Positions 46,564 to 57,314 of a DNA stretch of 64,000 bases are shown piece after piece (positions within the stretch are counted from its first letter, which is position 1; each line of letters begins with the position of its first letter). Location of the stretch: contig NZ_JAMXSS010000002.1 in assembly GCF_024124825.1 (NCBI RefSeq), forward strand, positions 2,480,001-2,544,000, given 5' to 3'. The notes beneath the pieces are model-generated. The model was not told the DNA's origin. It was given only the letters and a program-made list of their open reading frames with translations, and searched no databases. The stretch is from Arthrobacter sp. H16F315 (GTDB lineage Bacteria > Actinomycetota > Actinomycetes > Actinomycetales > Micrococcaceae). A program made the position numbers and the translations under genes.

Positions 46564-47474
46564 CCGGCAGGGCTGCCGTGCTTGGGCACCCGATCAGCCA
46601 TTCGAAGTCGCCGGCCCTGCACCGGGCCGCCTACGCCCGCCTGGGTGTGGAGCTGGACTATTCGGCGATCGACGTGACCGAAGCCGGGCTGCCGGCCTTT
46701 ATGGCCCGGGTCCGGAAGGACGTGCAGCTGGGGCCGAGCTGGCACGGGCTGTCCGTCACCATGCCGCTGAAGTCAGCCATGGTCGGCGAAGTGGATGAGG
46801 TTCGAGGCGTGGCCCGCGAGCTCGGGGTAGTGAACACGGTCGCGTTCGAGCGGCCGGCCGCGGGAACGGACGCCGCTCCCATCCGTCTGGTCGGCTACAA
46901 CACCGACGTCGCCGGAATCGTAAACGCGCTCCGCCATGCAGGTGCCGTCTCGGCGCCCGCGGCCGCCGTCCTGGGCGGCGGTGGAACCGCAGCCGCTGCC
47001 ATCGCAGCGCTGAAGGAGCTGGACGCGCCCGCAGCCGACATTTTCGTCCGCGACATCACCGGCGCGCGGGAGGCACGCGCGGCAGCTGAGGCACTTGGCC
47101 TGCCCGTGCGGGTCCGGCCCCTGGAGGGCGCGTCTGCCGCCCTGGCCCGGGCCGACGTCGTGATTTCCACGCTGCCCCCGCGGGCCGCCGATCCGCTGGC
47201 CGAGGAGTTGGCACGGTTGTTTGCGCAAGGGGCCGGAGGGCCGGCCGGGGAGGTCCGCCCGGGTGTGTTGCTGGACGTCGCATATGATCCCTGGCCCAGC
47301 CGGATCGCTTCCGCCTGGCTGGAGGCCGGCGGTGTGGTGGTTCCCGGACTGGAAATGCTGATCTACCAGGCCGTGGAACAGGTCCGGCATTTCACCGGCC
47401 TGCACGAGGCAGTCCCGGCGGAAGTCATAGATGTGATGTGTGACGCAGTCGGGGCACCCCGACGGGTGTTCTAA
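46560..47474 (+). CDS. aroE: shikimate dehydrogenase
   Basis: 304 residues; the ATG overlaps the mltG stop (ATGA). Reduces 3-dehydroshikimate with NADPH. The substrate domain has [24 protein letters not shown] and [11 protein letters not shown] (catalytic Lys); [12 protein letters not shown] holds the Asp. The nucleotide-binding loop is [15 protein letters not shown] and the closing motif is [15 protein letters not shown]. First of four adjacent shikimate pathway genes. Confidence 0.95.
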   Translation: MTGRAAVLGHPISHSKSPALHRAAYARLGVELDYSAIDVTEAGLPAFMARVRKDVQLGPSWHGLSVTMPLKSAMVGEVDEVRGVARELGVVNTVAFERPAAGTDAAPIRLVGYNTDVAGIVNALRHAGAVSAPAAAVLGGGGTAAAAIAALKELDAPAADIFVRDITGAREARAAAEALGLPVRVRPLEGASAALARADVVISTLPPRAADPLAEELARLFAQGAGGPAGEVRPGVLLDVAYDPWPSRIASAWLEAGGVVVPGLEMLIYQAVEQVRHFTGLHEAVPAEVIDVMCDAVGAPRRVF

Positions 47475-47500
47475 CCGCCTTACATGGCAGGATGGATTTT

Positions 47501-48699
47501 ATGTTGCGTTGGTTGACTGCCGGAGAATCCCATGGGCCGGCCCTGGTCGGAATTATTGAAGGCGTACCCGCCGGTGTGGAGCTCACCAGCGAACGGATCG
47601 CTGATTCGCTGGCCCGGCGCCGGCTGGGCTACGGCCGCGGCGCGCGGATGAAGTTCGAGCAGGACGCTGTGACAATCCTCGGCGGCGTCCGCCATGGCAT
47701 CACCCAAGGTGGTCCCGTCGCCATCCAGATCGGCAACACCGAGTGGCCCAAATGGGAGCAGATCATGTCTGCTGACCCCGTGGACCCGGAAATCCTGGCC
47801 GACCAGGCCCGCAATGCGCCGCTGACCCGTCCGCGGCCCGGGCACGCGGACTTTACCGGTATGCAGAAGTACGGCTTTGACGAGGCGCGGCCCGTGCTGG
47901 AGCGCGCCAGTGCCCGCGAAACGGCAACGCGCGTCGCCCTGGGCGCCGTCGCCTCCGGATTCCTCAAGCAGCTCGGCATCGAACTTGTCTCCCACACCGT
48001 GTCGATCGCCACGACGGCCGTGCCGGAAGGGCGGCCGCTCCCGGTCCCGGAGAACGTGCTGGCCCTCGACGCCGATCCGCTGCGCTGCTTCGACCGCGAA
48101 ACCTCCGACGCCATGGTCGCCGAGGTCGACATCGCGCACAAGGAAGGCGAAACGCTCGGCGGTATCGTCGAGGTCCTCGCTTACGGGCTTCCGCCGGGAC
48201 TTGGCAGCTACGTCCACTGGGACCGCCGCCTCGATTCACGGCTGGCGGCAGCCCTGATGGGCATCCAGGCCATCAAGGGCGTTGAAGTCGGTGACGGCTT
48301 CCTCACCGCGTCACGCCGCGGCTCGGCCGCCCACGACGAGATTGTTAAGGACGCCGACGGCAGGATCGTGCGCACCTCAAACCGCGCCGGCGGCATTGAA
48401 GGCGGAATGAGCATCGGCGACGTGCTGCGGGTGCGCGCCGCTATGAAGCCCATCGCCACGGTGCCCCGAGCCCTCAGGACCGTCGATGTGAGCACCGGCG
48501 AGGCCGCCAGGGCCCATCACCAGCGCTCCGACGTCTGTGCGGTTCCCGCAGCGGGCGTCGTCGCCGAAGCCATGGTCGCGCTTGTCCTGGCCGAGGCGGT
48601 TGTGGAAAAGTTCGGCGGCGACTCCGTGCAGGAAACCGCCCGAAACATCAAGGGTTACCTGGACAACATTCCGGCGTCCCTGGACTCGATCGGCCGATA

Positions 48700-48700
<1 letters not shown>
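47501..48700 (+). CDS. aroC: chorismate synthase
   Basis: Forms chorismate from EPSP with reduced FMN. I choose ATG 47501 ([21 protein letters not shown]), the usual start of actinobacterial AroC, with GGATGG upstream; ATG 47492 is also in frame. About 399 residues. Signatures present: [62 protein letters not shown] and [15 protein letters not shown]. Its TAG shares a base with the aroK GTG. Confidence 0.96.
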
Positions 48701-50392
<1,692 letters not shown>

Positions 50393-50393
<1 letters not shown>

Positions 50394-50911
50394 TGGCATT
50401 CCTCCCAGGCGGCACCAGCGACTGGCCCGCTGCAGGGTTCCCCGGGATCAAGATCAACCCGGACAGCTTGGTCCCGCAAATCGTCAATGAGGATGCCGTC
50501 GCCGAAGCGCTTGCAGCATCGACGGACCCGGGGGACCTGATCTTTGTGCGTCTGGTCGAAGGGCACCCGGCCGAGGCTGCCGAGTTGCTCGCCGAAGCCC
50601 GCTACAGTGACCCTGGCTCGTTGCGCCTGCGCATCTTCGAAGCCGACGTACTGCGGGTTTCCAACCGGCTTGACCGGGCCGTTGAGCTGTTTGATCAGTT
50701 GCTGGCGGAGACCCGCGGCACGCCGGACGAGGCGGTCATCCGCCAGCACCTCGGACGGTCCCACTTTGCCAGCGGCAACGTTGGCGCCGCCGTCGAAAGC
50801 TTCGCCAAAGCGCTGGACCTGCGTGTGGCCGGGTCTGCCGACGCGGCACTGATCTACGCCTCCACGGTGGCTCTGCAACGCGCCCGGTACGTGCTTGATC
50901 TCGACTCCTGA
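50393..50911 (+). CDS. TPR-like protein of unknown role
   Basis: 172 residues; the ATG shares one base with the aroB stop. The N-terminus (LPGGTSDWPAAGFPGIKINPDSLVPQIVNE) is distinctive. The rest has tetratricopeptide-like helical pairs: GHPAEAAELLAEARYSDPGSLRLRIFEADVLR, NRLDRAVELFDQLLAE and AVIRQHLGRSHFASGNVGAAVESFAKALDLR. No signal or membrane segment. It occupies the slot between aroB and efp where aroQ or a prolidase often sits in other actinobacteria. A scaffold or interaction role is inferred. Confidence 0.8.
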
Positions 50912-50979
50912 CGCGGGTCCGCGCGGGCCTGCGTGCAGCTTCCGGCCGCGCCCGTCCGGCAGCGGGCAGACAAAACCGG

Positions 50980-50985
50980 TAGAAT
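50980..50985 (+). promoter_or_regulatory. probable -10 element of efp-nusB
   Basis: TAGAAT at 50980-50985 lies in the 180-bp gap after the TPR gene and would give a leader of about 100 bases. It allows efp and nusB to be transcribed separately from the aro genes. Confidence 0.5.
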
Positions 50986-51091
50986 GGCTTTTGGATTTTT
51001 GATAAATACGCGCTGGCGGGCCATTTGGCATGCTTGCCTGGCATAACCGGCTGGCAGCTAGAAGCCGTCAGAAGAGAAACCAGAGGATACA

Positions 51092-51655
51092 GTGGCAACC
51101 ACTAACGACATCAAGAACGGAACCGTCCTCAAACTTGAGGGCCAGCTCTGGAACATCATCGAGTTCCAGCACGTCAAACCCGGTAAGGGTGGCGCGTTCG
51201 TCCGCACAAAGATGCGCAACGTGATGTCCGGCAAGGTCGTGGACAAGACCTTCAACGCCGGACTGAAGATCGAGACCGCAACGGTAGACCGCCGTGACTA
51301 CCAGTACCTGTACCAGGACGGCGCGGACTTCGTGTTTATGGACACGGCCGATTTCGACCAGCTCACCGTTTCGGGGGCAACCGTCGGGGACGCCACCAAC
51401 TTTATGCTCGAGAACCAGAAGGTCAGCATTGCCATCCATGAGGGCAACCCGCTGTACATCGAGCTGCCGCCCAGCGTTGTACTGGAAATCACCTACACGG
51501 AACCGGGCCTTCAGGGCGACCGCTCCTCGGCCGGCACCAAGCCCGCAACCCTTGAGACCGGCTACGAGATCCAGGTGCCGTTGTTTGTCGAGAACAACAC
51601 CAAGGTCAAAGTTGATACCCGTGACGGAAACTACCTCGGGCGGGTTAACGACTAG
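51092..51655 (+). CDS. efp: elongation factor P
   Basis: 187 residues, GTG start. EF-P relieves ribosome stalling at polyproline. KOW-like domain I carries the functional Lys32 in the loop [12 protein letters not shown]; domains II and III include [29 protein letters not shown] and the signature [36 protein letters not shown] (by parts). No epmA/epmB or earP gene is nearby, consistent with actinobacteria that use unmodified Lys. It overlaps nusB by one base. Confidence 0.97.
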   Translation: MATTNDIKNGTVLKLEGQLWNIIEFQHVKPGKGGAFVRTKMRNVMSGKVVDKTFNAGLKIETATVDRRDYQYLYQDGADFVFMDTADFDQLTVSGATVGDATNFMLENQKVSIAIHEGNPLYIELPPSVVLEITYTEPGLQGDRSSAGTKPATLETGYEIQVPLFVENNTKVKVDTRDGNYLGRVND

Positions 51656-52065
51656 TGAGTGCCCGCGGTAAGGCCCGCAACCGGGCCCTGGATGTGCTCT
51701 TTGAGGCGGAACAACGTTCCGTGTCAGCGTTCGATGTACTGAAGTCCCGGCGGGAGCAGACGGACCAGATCGTTAACCCGTACACCCTCGAAATCGTCGA
51801 GGGTGTGGTCTCCCACCAGGTCGCGATCGACGAATTCCTGGAAACCTATTCGCAGGGGTGGACGCTGGAACGTATGCCGTCCGTGGACCGCATCATCCTG
51901 CGGATCGGCACCTGGGAGCTGCTGTACAACGACGACGTGCCCGACGGCGTTGCCGTCAGCGAGGCCGTGGCCTTGGCCAAGACCCTCTCCACCGACGAGT
52001 CGCCGTCGTTCATCAACGGCCTGCTGGGCAGGCTGCAGCAGCTGAAGCCTTCGCTGCTCGCCTGA
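51655..52065 (+). CDS. nusB: transcription antitermination factor NusB
   Basis: 136 residues, GTG 51655. All-helical NusB fold: SARGKARNRALDVLFEAEQR (RNA-binding Arg-rich helix), LEIVEGVVSHQVAIDEFLETYSQGW, ERMPSVDRIILRIGTWELLY and DGVAVSEAVALAKTLSTDESPSFINGLLGRL. It works with NusE (S10) in rRNA antitermination. Last gene of the alaS-nusB run; a good terminator follows. Confidence 0.96.
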   Translation: MSARGKARNRALDVLFEAEQRSVSAFDVLKSRREQTDQIVNPYTLEIVEGVVSHQVAIDEFLETYSQGWTLERMPSVDRIILRIGTWELLYNDDVPDGVAVSEAVALAKTLSTDESPSFINGLLGRLQQLKPSLLA

Positions 52066-52083
52066 CCCCGAAGCTCACAATAG

Positions 52084-52115
52084 CCCCGTCCGGATCATCC
52101 CGGGCGGGGTTTTTT
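52084..52115 (+). terminator. intrinsic terminator after nusB
   Basis: CCCCGTCCGG (52084-52093) pairs with CCGGGCGGGG (52100-52109) with one G-T wobble, followed by TTTTTT (52110-52115). Confidence 0.9.
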
Positions 52116-52166
52116 GGTGTTCTCCAGGCGGCCGGCGGCAGCGTCCCGCGGCCCGGATCAGGGCCT

Positions 52167-52313
52167 TCATCTGCGGCGCCCGGCCAAGGGGCTTCGCCCG
52201 GCGACCCGCAGCGTCACGATGACCAGAATCGTCAGCAGGAAGATCGGGACCTGGACCGTCGAGGAAAGCCCCGGAGCCAGCCGGGGCCGGCCGGTAATAC
52301 TCCGGCCGGACAT
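52167..52313 (-). CDS. possible 48-residue single-helix membrane protein
   Basis: An ATG at 52313 opens a short frame with one strongly hydrophobic segment (VPIFLLTILVIVTLRV) between basic ends (N-terminal GRSITGRPRL, C-terminal RSPLAGRRR). No clear ribosome site precedes it. The rest of 52116-52480 holds only hairpins, e.g. CGCCGGAGC (52371-52379) with GCTCCGGCG (52386-52394). It could be a genuine small protein or chance; confidence is low. Confidence 0.3.
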   Translation of the reverse strand: MSGRSITGRPRLAPGLSSTVQVPIFLLTILVIVTLRVAGRSPLAGRRR

Positions 52314-52483
52314 GTCCGAGCCACGTCGGATTGGCCTGCCGGGGCCGCGGCCGCGGACCGCCCGGGAGTCCGCCGGAGCGGTGGTGCTCCGGCGGTGGAT
52401 CGTTTGTTGTTATGGACTCGAGCCCATGTGCGTGTGAGCTGAATCGCAGGCCTCCGGCGTCGGCGCCGTCGGGGTGCTGTGGT

Positions 52484-52545
52484 AATTTAGGAGCGCAAAC
52501 CATCCTTTTTTAATTCCGTCCCGTGAGGCGGGGAAAGGGGAGACG
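52484..52545 (+). promoter_or_regulatory. pyr operon promoter and PyrR-binding RNA element at the pyrR ribosome site
   Basis: TAATTT (52484-52489) preceded by TGG is a plausible extended -10. About 30 bases later, CCGTCCCGTGAGGCGGGGAAAGG (52517-52539, given in part) shows the purine-loop hairpin of PyrR binding sites: TCCCG, loop TGAGG, then CGGG. It runs straight into the GGGGAG ribosome site of pyrR. UMP-bound PyrR would block translation initiation, as described for mycobacteria. Confidence 0.65.
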
Positions 52546-52549
52546 AGCG

Positions 52550-53149
52550 TTGACTTCTGTTCCAGAAGCACCGGTTCCGGCCAAGGCTGCACTCGCCCGC
52601 GTAGTGCTGAGCCAGGCGGATATAGACCGTGCACTCACTCGTATCGCCCATGAAATTCTCGAGTCCAACAAAGGCTCCCAGGATCTGGTCCTGCTGGGCA
52701 TCCCGCGCCGGGGCTACCCGCTCGCCGTCCGGCTCGCCGCCAAGATTGCCGCCGCAGATCCGACCGTGGACCCCGCGGCGATTGTCGGCCAGCTGGACGT
52801 GACAATGTTCCGCGACGATCTCTCCCACCAGGGACTGCGGCCGCCGTACCCCACCCAGCTTCCCCGCACCGGCATCGACAACAAGGTAGTTGTCCTGATC
52901 GACGATGTCCTGTACTCCGGCCGGACCATCCGGGCGGCCCTCGACGCGATCATCGACCTGGGCCGGCCGCGGATCGTGCGCCTTGCAGTGCTGATTGACC
53001 GCGGCCACCGGGAGTTGCCCATCCGCGCGGACCATGTGGGCAAAAACCTCCCCACGTCCTCTTCCGAAAAGGTCCGGGTCCGGCTGGCGGAGACCGACTC
53101 GGTCGACGGCGTACCGGTCAACGAAGTGGTTATCGAGGCCGCCGCATGA
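52550..53149 (+). CDS. pyrR: PyrR, pyr operon RNA-binding attenuator / uracil phosphoribosyltransferase
   Basis: 199 residues from TTG 52550, about eight bases after GGGGAG. The PRPP-binding motif is [52 protein letters not shown] is the N-terminal part and [10 protein letters not shown] the flexible loop. It binds pyr mRNA when UMP is high. It is the first gene of the pyrimidine operon and overlaps pyrB by four bases. Confidence 0.95.
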   Translation: MTSVPEAPVPAKAALARVVLSQADIDRALTRIAHEILESNKGSQDLVLLGIPRRGYPLAVRLAAKIAAADPTVDPAAIVGQLDVTMFRDDLSHQGLRPPYPTQLPRTGIDNKVVVLIDDVLYSGRTIRAALDAIIDLGRPRIVRLAVLIDRGHRELPIRADHVGKNLPTSSSEKVRVRLAETDSVDGVPVNEVVIEAAA

Positions 53150-54183
53150 GGCACCTGCTCTCCACCGAGGACCTGAGCCTGTCCAACGCGATCCGGATCC
53201 TCGACACCGCCGAGGAAATGGCCGCGGTGGGGGAGCGTGAGGTGAAAAAGCTTCCCACCCTGCGCGGCCGGACCGTCGTGAACCTGTTCTTCGAGGACTC
53301 AACGCGCACCCGGATCTCCTTCGAGGCCGCCGCCAAACGGCTCTCCGCCGACGTCATCAACTTCGCTGCGAAGGGTTCCTCCGTCTCCAAAGGCGAATCC
53401 CTCAAGGACACGGCCCAGACACTCGCTGCGATGGGCGCCGACGCCGTCGTTATCCGGCACTGGGCCTCCGGTGCCCCGCACCGCCTCGCCGCCACGGACT
53501 GGATCGACGCCGCCGTTATCAACGCCGGCGACGGCACCCACGAACACCCCACCCAGGCGCTGCTGGACGCCTTCACCATGCGCCGGCACTGGTCACGGCT
53601 GGCCGGAACCCCGTCCGCGGGTGCGGACCTCGCCGGTATGCGGGTAGCGATTGCCGGCGACGTGCTGCACTCCCGGGTGGCGCGCTCCAACGTCTGGTTG
53701 CTGCGCACCCTCGGCGCCGAGGTCACCCTGGTTGCGCCGCCGACGCTGCTGCCGATCGGCGTCGAAAAATGGCCCTGCAGCGTCAGCTACGACCTTGACG
53801 AGACGCTTGCGGGCGGCGTTGACGCCGTGATGATGCTGCGGGTCCAGGGCGAGCGGATGAACGCGTCGTTCTTCCCGAGCACCCGCGAATACTCGCGGCG
53901 CTGGGGCTTTGATGACAACCGCCTCCAGGCCCTCGACCATCTGGGCCTGAAAGACACCATCATCATGCACCCCGGGCCGATGAACCGCGGGCTGGAAATC
54001 TCCTCCGCCGCGGCCGACTCGCCCCGCTCCACGGTGCTGGCGCAGGTCCGCAACGGTGTGTCCATCCGCATGGCAGCCCTCTATCTGCTGCTCTCAGGTG
54101 ACAACCGCGAACCGGCAGGCCACACCAGCACCATCCGCCCCGCAGAGAACACTTCCACACCCGCCCCCAAGGAGAGCCACTAA
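53146..54183 (+). CDS. pyrB: aspartate carbamoyltransferase catalytic subunit
   Basis: 345 residues. Forms carbamoyl-aspartate. The carbamoyl-phosphate loop is [21 protein letters not shown] supplies the Ser/Lys of the 80s loop; [14 protein letters not shown] and the aspartate-binding MLRVQGERM follow, with [12 protein letters not shown] near the end. No pyrI regulatory subunit is present. A tail of about 25 residues rich in Pro/Thr follows the conserved domain. Adjacent pyrC starts within its stop codon. Confidence 0.96.
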   Translation: MRHLLSTEDLSLSNAIRILDTAEEMAAVGEREVKKLPTLRGRTVVNLFFEDSTRTRISFEAAAKRLSADVINFAAKGSSVSKGESLKDTAQTLAAMGADAVVIRHWASGAPHRLAATDWIDAAVINAGDGTHEHPTQALLDAFTMRRHWSRLAGTPSAGADLAGMRVAIAGDVLHSRVARSNVWLLRTLGAEVTLVAPPTLLPIGVEKWPCSVSYDLDETLAGGVDAVMMLRVQGERMNASFFPSTREYSRRWGFDDNRLQALDHLGLKDTIIMHPGPMNRGLEISSAAADSPRSTVLAQVRNGVSIRMAALYLLLSGDNREPAGHTSTIRPAENTSTPAPKESH

Positions 54184-55550
54184 TGGCAGCACAACCCCAG
54201 GACCCCGGAGCGGGCGCCTACCTGATCCGCGGCGCCGCCATCCTCGGCGGAGCCCCCGAAGACCTGCTGATCCGGGACGGAATCATTGCCGCCCGAGGGC
54301 AAAACCTCCCAGCGGACGGGGCGACCGTCATCAACGCGGCCGGCCTGGTGGCCCTGCCCGGCATGGTGGATATTCACACGCACTTGCGTGAACCCGGCCG
54401 CGAAGACGCCGAAACGGTCGAAACCGGCACCCGCGCCGCGGCCCTGGGCGGCTACACGGCGGTGCACGCGATGGCCAACAGCACCCCGGTGGCCGATACT
54501 GCCGGCGTCGTCGAACAGGTCCTCACCCTCGGCCGCACCGCCGGCTGGGTGGACGTCCGCCCGGTGGGCGCCGTCACCGTGGGCCTGGCGGGGGAGCAGC
54601 TGGCCGAGCTCGGTGCGATGGCGGACTCCCGGGCCCGCGTCCGGGTCTTCTCCGATGACGGCGTGTGTGTCCACGACCCCGTCCTGATGCGCCGTGCGCT
54701 GGAATACGTCAAAGCGTTCGACGGCGTCGTGGCCCAGCACGCACAGGAACCCCGTCTCACCGCCGGGGCCCAGATGAACGAAGGGGAGGTCTCCGCCGTC
54801 CTCGGCCTCACCGGCTGGCCCGCCGTCGCCGAGGAAAGCATCATTGCCCGCGACGTCCTCCTGGCCCAGCACGTCGGCTCCAGGCTGCACGTCTGCCACG
54901 TCTCCACCGCAGGTTCCGTAGAGATCATCCGCTGGGCCAAATCCCGCGGCGTGAACGTCACGGCCGAAGTCACCCCGCACCACCTCTGGCTCACCGATGA
55001 GCTAGCGCGCAGCTACGACCCGGTCTACAAGGTCAACCCGCCGCTGCGCACCGGCGCCGATGTCCAGGCCCTGCGCGCCGCTCTCGCCGACGGCACGATC
55101 GACGTTGTGGGCACCGACCACGCCCCGCACCCCAGCGAGCACAAGGAGTGTGAGTGGGCGCAGGCGGCCATGGGCATGACCGGGCTGGAAACCGCGCTGT
55201 CCGTTGTCCAGCACACCATGATCGAAACCGGGCTGATGGGTTGGGCCGACTTCGCGCGCGTCACCTCCAGCGCCCCGGCCGCAATTGGCCGCCTTGGCGA
55301 CCAGGGCCGTCCGCTGGAGGCCGGCGAACCCGCCAACGTCACACTCGTGGACCCGGCTGCGCGCTGGACCGTGGACCCTTCTAAGATGGCCACCATGGGC
55401 CGCAACTCACCGTTTGCCGGCCGGGAGCTTCCCGGCAAAGTGGTGGCGACGTTCTTCAAGGGCCACCCCACAGTCCTGGACGGCCAGCTCAATACCCCTT
55501 ACTTGTGGCCGGCAGAGCCCGCTGGCACCGCATCGGCGGGCCGTCCCTGA
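54183..55550 (+). CDS. pyrC: dihydroorotase
   Basis: 455 residues, type I dihydroorotase of the amidohydrolase family. Metal ligands: DIHTHLREPGRED (HxH), the region around HAMANSTPVAD, QHAQEPRL, HVCHVST and GTDHAPHPSEHK (catalytic Asp). The first residues AYLIRGAAILGG form the small beta domain. Intact. The stop overlaps the start of the next gene. Confidence 0.96.
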   Translation: MAAQPQDPGAGAYLIRGAAILGGAPEDLLIRDGIIAARGQNLPADGATVINAAGLVALPGMVDIHTHLREPGREDAETVETGTRAAALGGYTAVHAMANSTPVADTAGVVEQVLTLGRTAGWVDVRPVGAVTVGLAGEQLAELGAMADSRARVRVFSDDGVCVHDPVLMRRALEYVKAFDGVVAQHAQEPRLTAGAQMNEGEVSAVLGLTGWPAVAEESIIARDVLLAQHVGSRLHVCHVSTAGSVEIIRWAKSRGVNVTAEVTPHHLWLTDELARSYDPVYKVNPPLRTGADVQALRAALADGTIDVVGTDHAPHPSEHKECEWAQAAMGMTGLETALSVVQHTMIETGLMGWADFARVTSSAPAAIGRLGDQGRPLEAGEPANVTLVDPAARWTVDPSKMATMGRNSPFAGRELPGKVVATFFKGHPTVLDGQLNTPYLWPAEPAGTASAGRP

Positions 55551-56068
55551 TGGACAGGTTGCTCCCCGGACTTTTGATGCTCGCCCTCGCGGCAGCGGTG
55601 CTGGTGCTGATGTGGTTCGGCTGGCGGAACCGACTGCGCCGCCAGGCCGACGTCGACCCCCTCCCGCCGGTCCCCGCCGCTCTCGGCGCATCGCTGGCCG
55701 CCGCCGCCGGCCAGTACGTGACCACCACCACCGCCGGCGACTGGCTGGACCGGATCGCCGTGCATCAGCTGGGGATCCGGACGAACGCCGAACTCAGCGT
55801 CCACCCCGAAGGGGTGCTGTTCGACCGCGCCGGCGCCGGCCCGGTCTTTATCCCCGCGGGCAGCCTCACCGGCGTGCGGCAGGAAAGCGGTATGGCTGGA
55901 AAATTCGTCGAAAAGGACGGGCTGCTGATAATCAGCTGGATGCTCGGCAGCCGCGAACTCGATTCCGGGTTCCGCACCCGACGCGCCGACGACAAAAACA
56001 TCCTCCTCAAAGCACTGCATGATTTGATCCCCGCGGCCCCCCAGGCCAATGCCGATAGTGGAAAGTAA
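55550..56068 (+). CDS. membrane protein with a PH-like domain, inside the pyr operon
   Basis: 172 residues from ATG 55550. One N-terminal membrane helix ([22 protein letters not shown]) is followed by a cytoplasmic domain with alternating beta strands ([41 protein letters not shown] in part; [36 protein letters not shown]) that looks like a bacterial PH domain. It lies between pyrC and carA with overlaps on both sides, an arrangement conserved in related actinobacteria. It has no known part in pyrimidine synthesis. Confidence 0.8.
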   Translation: MDRLLPGLLMLALAAAVLVLMWFGWRNRLRRQADVDPLPPVPAALGASLAAAAGQYVTTTTAGDWLDRIAVHQLGIRTNAELSVHPEGVLFDRAGAGPVFIPAGSLTGVRQESGMAGKFVEKDGLLIISWMLGSRELDSGFRTRRADDKNILLKALHDLIPAAPQANADSGK

Positions 56069-56072
56069 CGAC

Positions 56073-57314
56073 GTGACGGAATCCAACGAAGTTTCAGACG
56101 TGACAACAACTGCAGCGACAACAACTGCACCCGCCCCCGCCGTGTTCGTCCTGGAGGACGGCCGGATATTCCGCGGTACCAGCTACGGCGCCACCGGAAC
56201 CGCGCTCGGCGAAGCCGTCTTCGCGACCGGAATGACCGGCTACCAGGAGACCATCACGGACCCCTCCTACGCCCGCCAGCTGGTAGTCCAGACCGCCCCG
56301 CACATCGGCAACACCGGGGTGAACAAGGAAGACGCAGAGTCCCGGCGCATCTGGGTGGCCGGCTACATCGTCCGCGACGCCGCCCGGCGGCCCTCCAACT
56401 GGCGCTCCGAACGCAGCCTCGATGCTGAATTGGCCGAACAGGGAATCGTCGGCATCCAGGGCGTGGACACCCGCGCCATCACACGCCACCTCCGCGAACA
56501 CAAGACCATGCGGGCCGGAATCTTTTCCGGCGACGCCGCCCGCGCGGCGGACCGGGAGCTGGTCGAGGCGGTCCTGGCCAGTGCCCCGATGGAGGGCTCA
56601 CGCCTGGCCGAGGAAGTCAGCGTTGATGAGGCCTACACCGTGGAACCCAAGGACTGGGGCTGGGACGGCGAACCCGTCTTCAGCATCGCCGCGATCGATC
56701 TCGGCATCAAAAGGATGACTCCCGTCCGCTTCGCCGAACGCGGCGTCCGGGTGCATGTGCTGCCGGCCACCGCCACCCTGGCCGATGTCCAGGCGGTCAA
56801 CCCCGACGGCTTCTTTATGTCCAACGGACCGGGCGATCCCGCTACCGCCGACAACCAGGTCAAGCTGCTCCGCTCCGTCCTGGACGAGAAGATCCCGTAC
56901 TTCGGCATCTGCTTTGGCAACCAGATCCTGGGCCGAGCCCTGGGATTCGGCACCTACAAGTTGCGTTACGGCCACCGCGGCATCAACCAGCCGGTCCTGG
57001 ACCGCCGCACCGGCAAGGTGGAAATCACCTCGCAGAACCACGGCTTCGCCGTCGACGCCCCGCTCGACGGGGCCACGCAGGCCCCGGAGGAGCGCTTTGG
57101 CCGGGTCGAAGTCAGCCACATCAGCTTGAATGATGAGGTTGTGGAGGGGCTGTCCTGCCTCGACATCCCGGCCTTCTCGGTCCAGTATCACCCCGAGGCA
57201 GCCGCCGGACCGCACGACGCCGCCTACCTCTTTGACCGCTTCATCGAGCTGATGGCGGACACTGCTTCCGCTACAAAGACTGCCACCGACTCCAAGACTG
57301 AGGACACGAAGTAA
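56073..57314 (+). CDS. carA: carbamoyl-phosphate synthase small subunit
   Basis: Supplies ammonia from glutamine to CarB. I prefer GTG 56073 because GGAAAG lies seven bases upstream; ATG 56049, inside the previous gene, is in frame too. About 413 residues. [43 protein letters not shown] (by parts) is the CarA N-domain; the amidotransferase domain has FMSNGPGDP, the nucleophile in [16 protein letters not shown] and the His/Glu in [15 protein letters not shown] short Thr/Ala-rich leader precedes the domain. Confidence 0.95.
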   Translation: MTESNEVSDVTTTAATTTAPAPAVFVLEDGRIFRGTSYGATGTALGEAVFATGMTGYQETITDPSYARQLVVQTAPHIGNTGVNKEDAESRRIWVAGYIVRDAARRPSNWRSERSLDAELAEQGIVGIQGVDTRAITRHLREHKTMRAGIFSGDAARAADRELVEAVLASAPMEGSRLAEEVSVDEAYTVEPKDWGWDGEPVFSIAAIDLGIKRMTPVRFAERGVRVHVLPATATLADVQAVNPDGFFMSNGPGDPATADNQVKLLRSVLDEKIPYFGICFGNQILGRALGFGTYKLRYGHRGINQPVLDRRTGKVEITSQNHGFAVDAPLDGATQAPEERFGRVEVSHISLNDEVVEGLSCLDIPAFSVQYHPEAAAGPHDAAYLFDRFIELMADTASATKTATDSKTEDTK

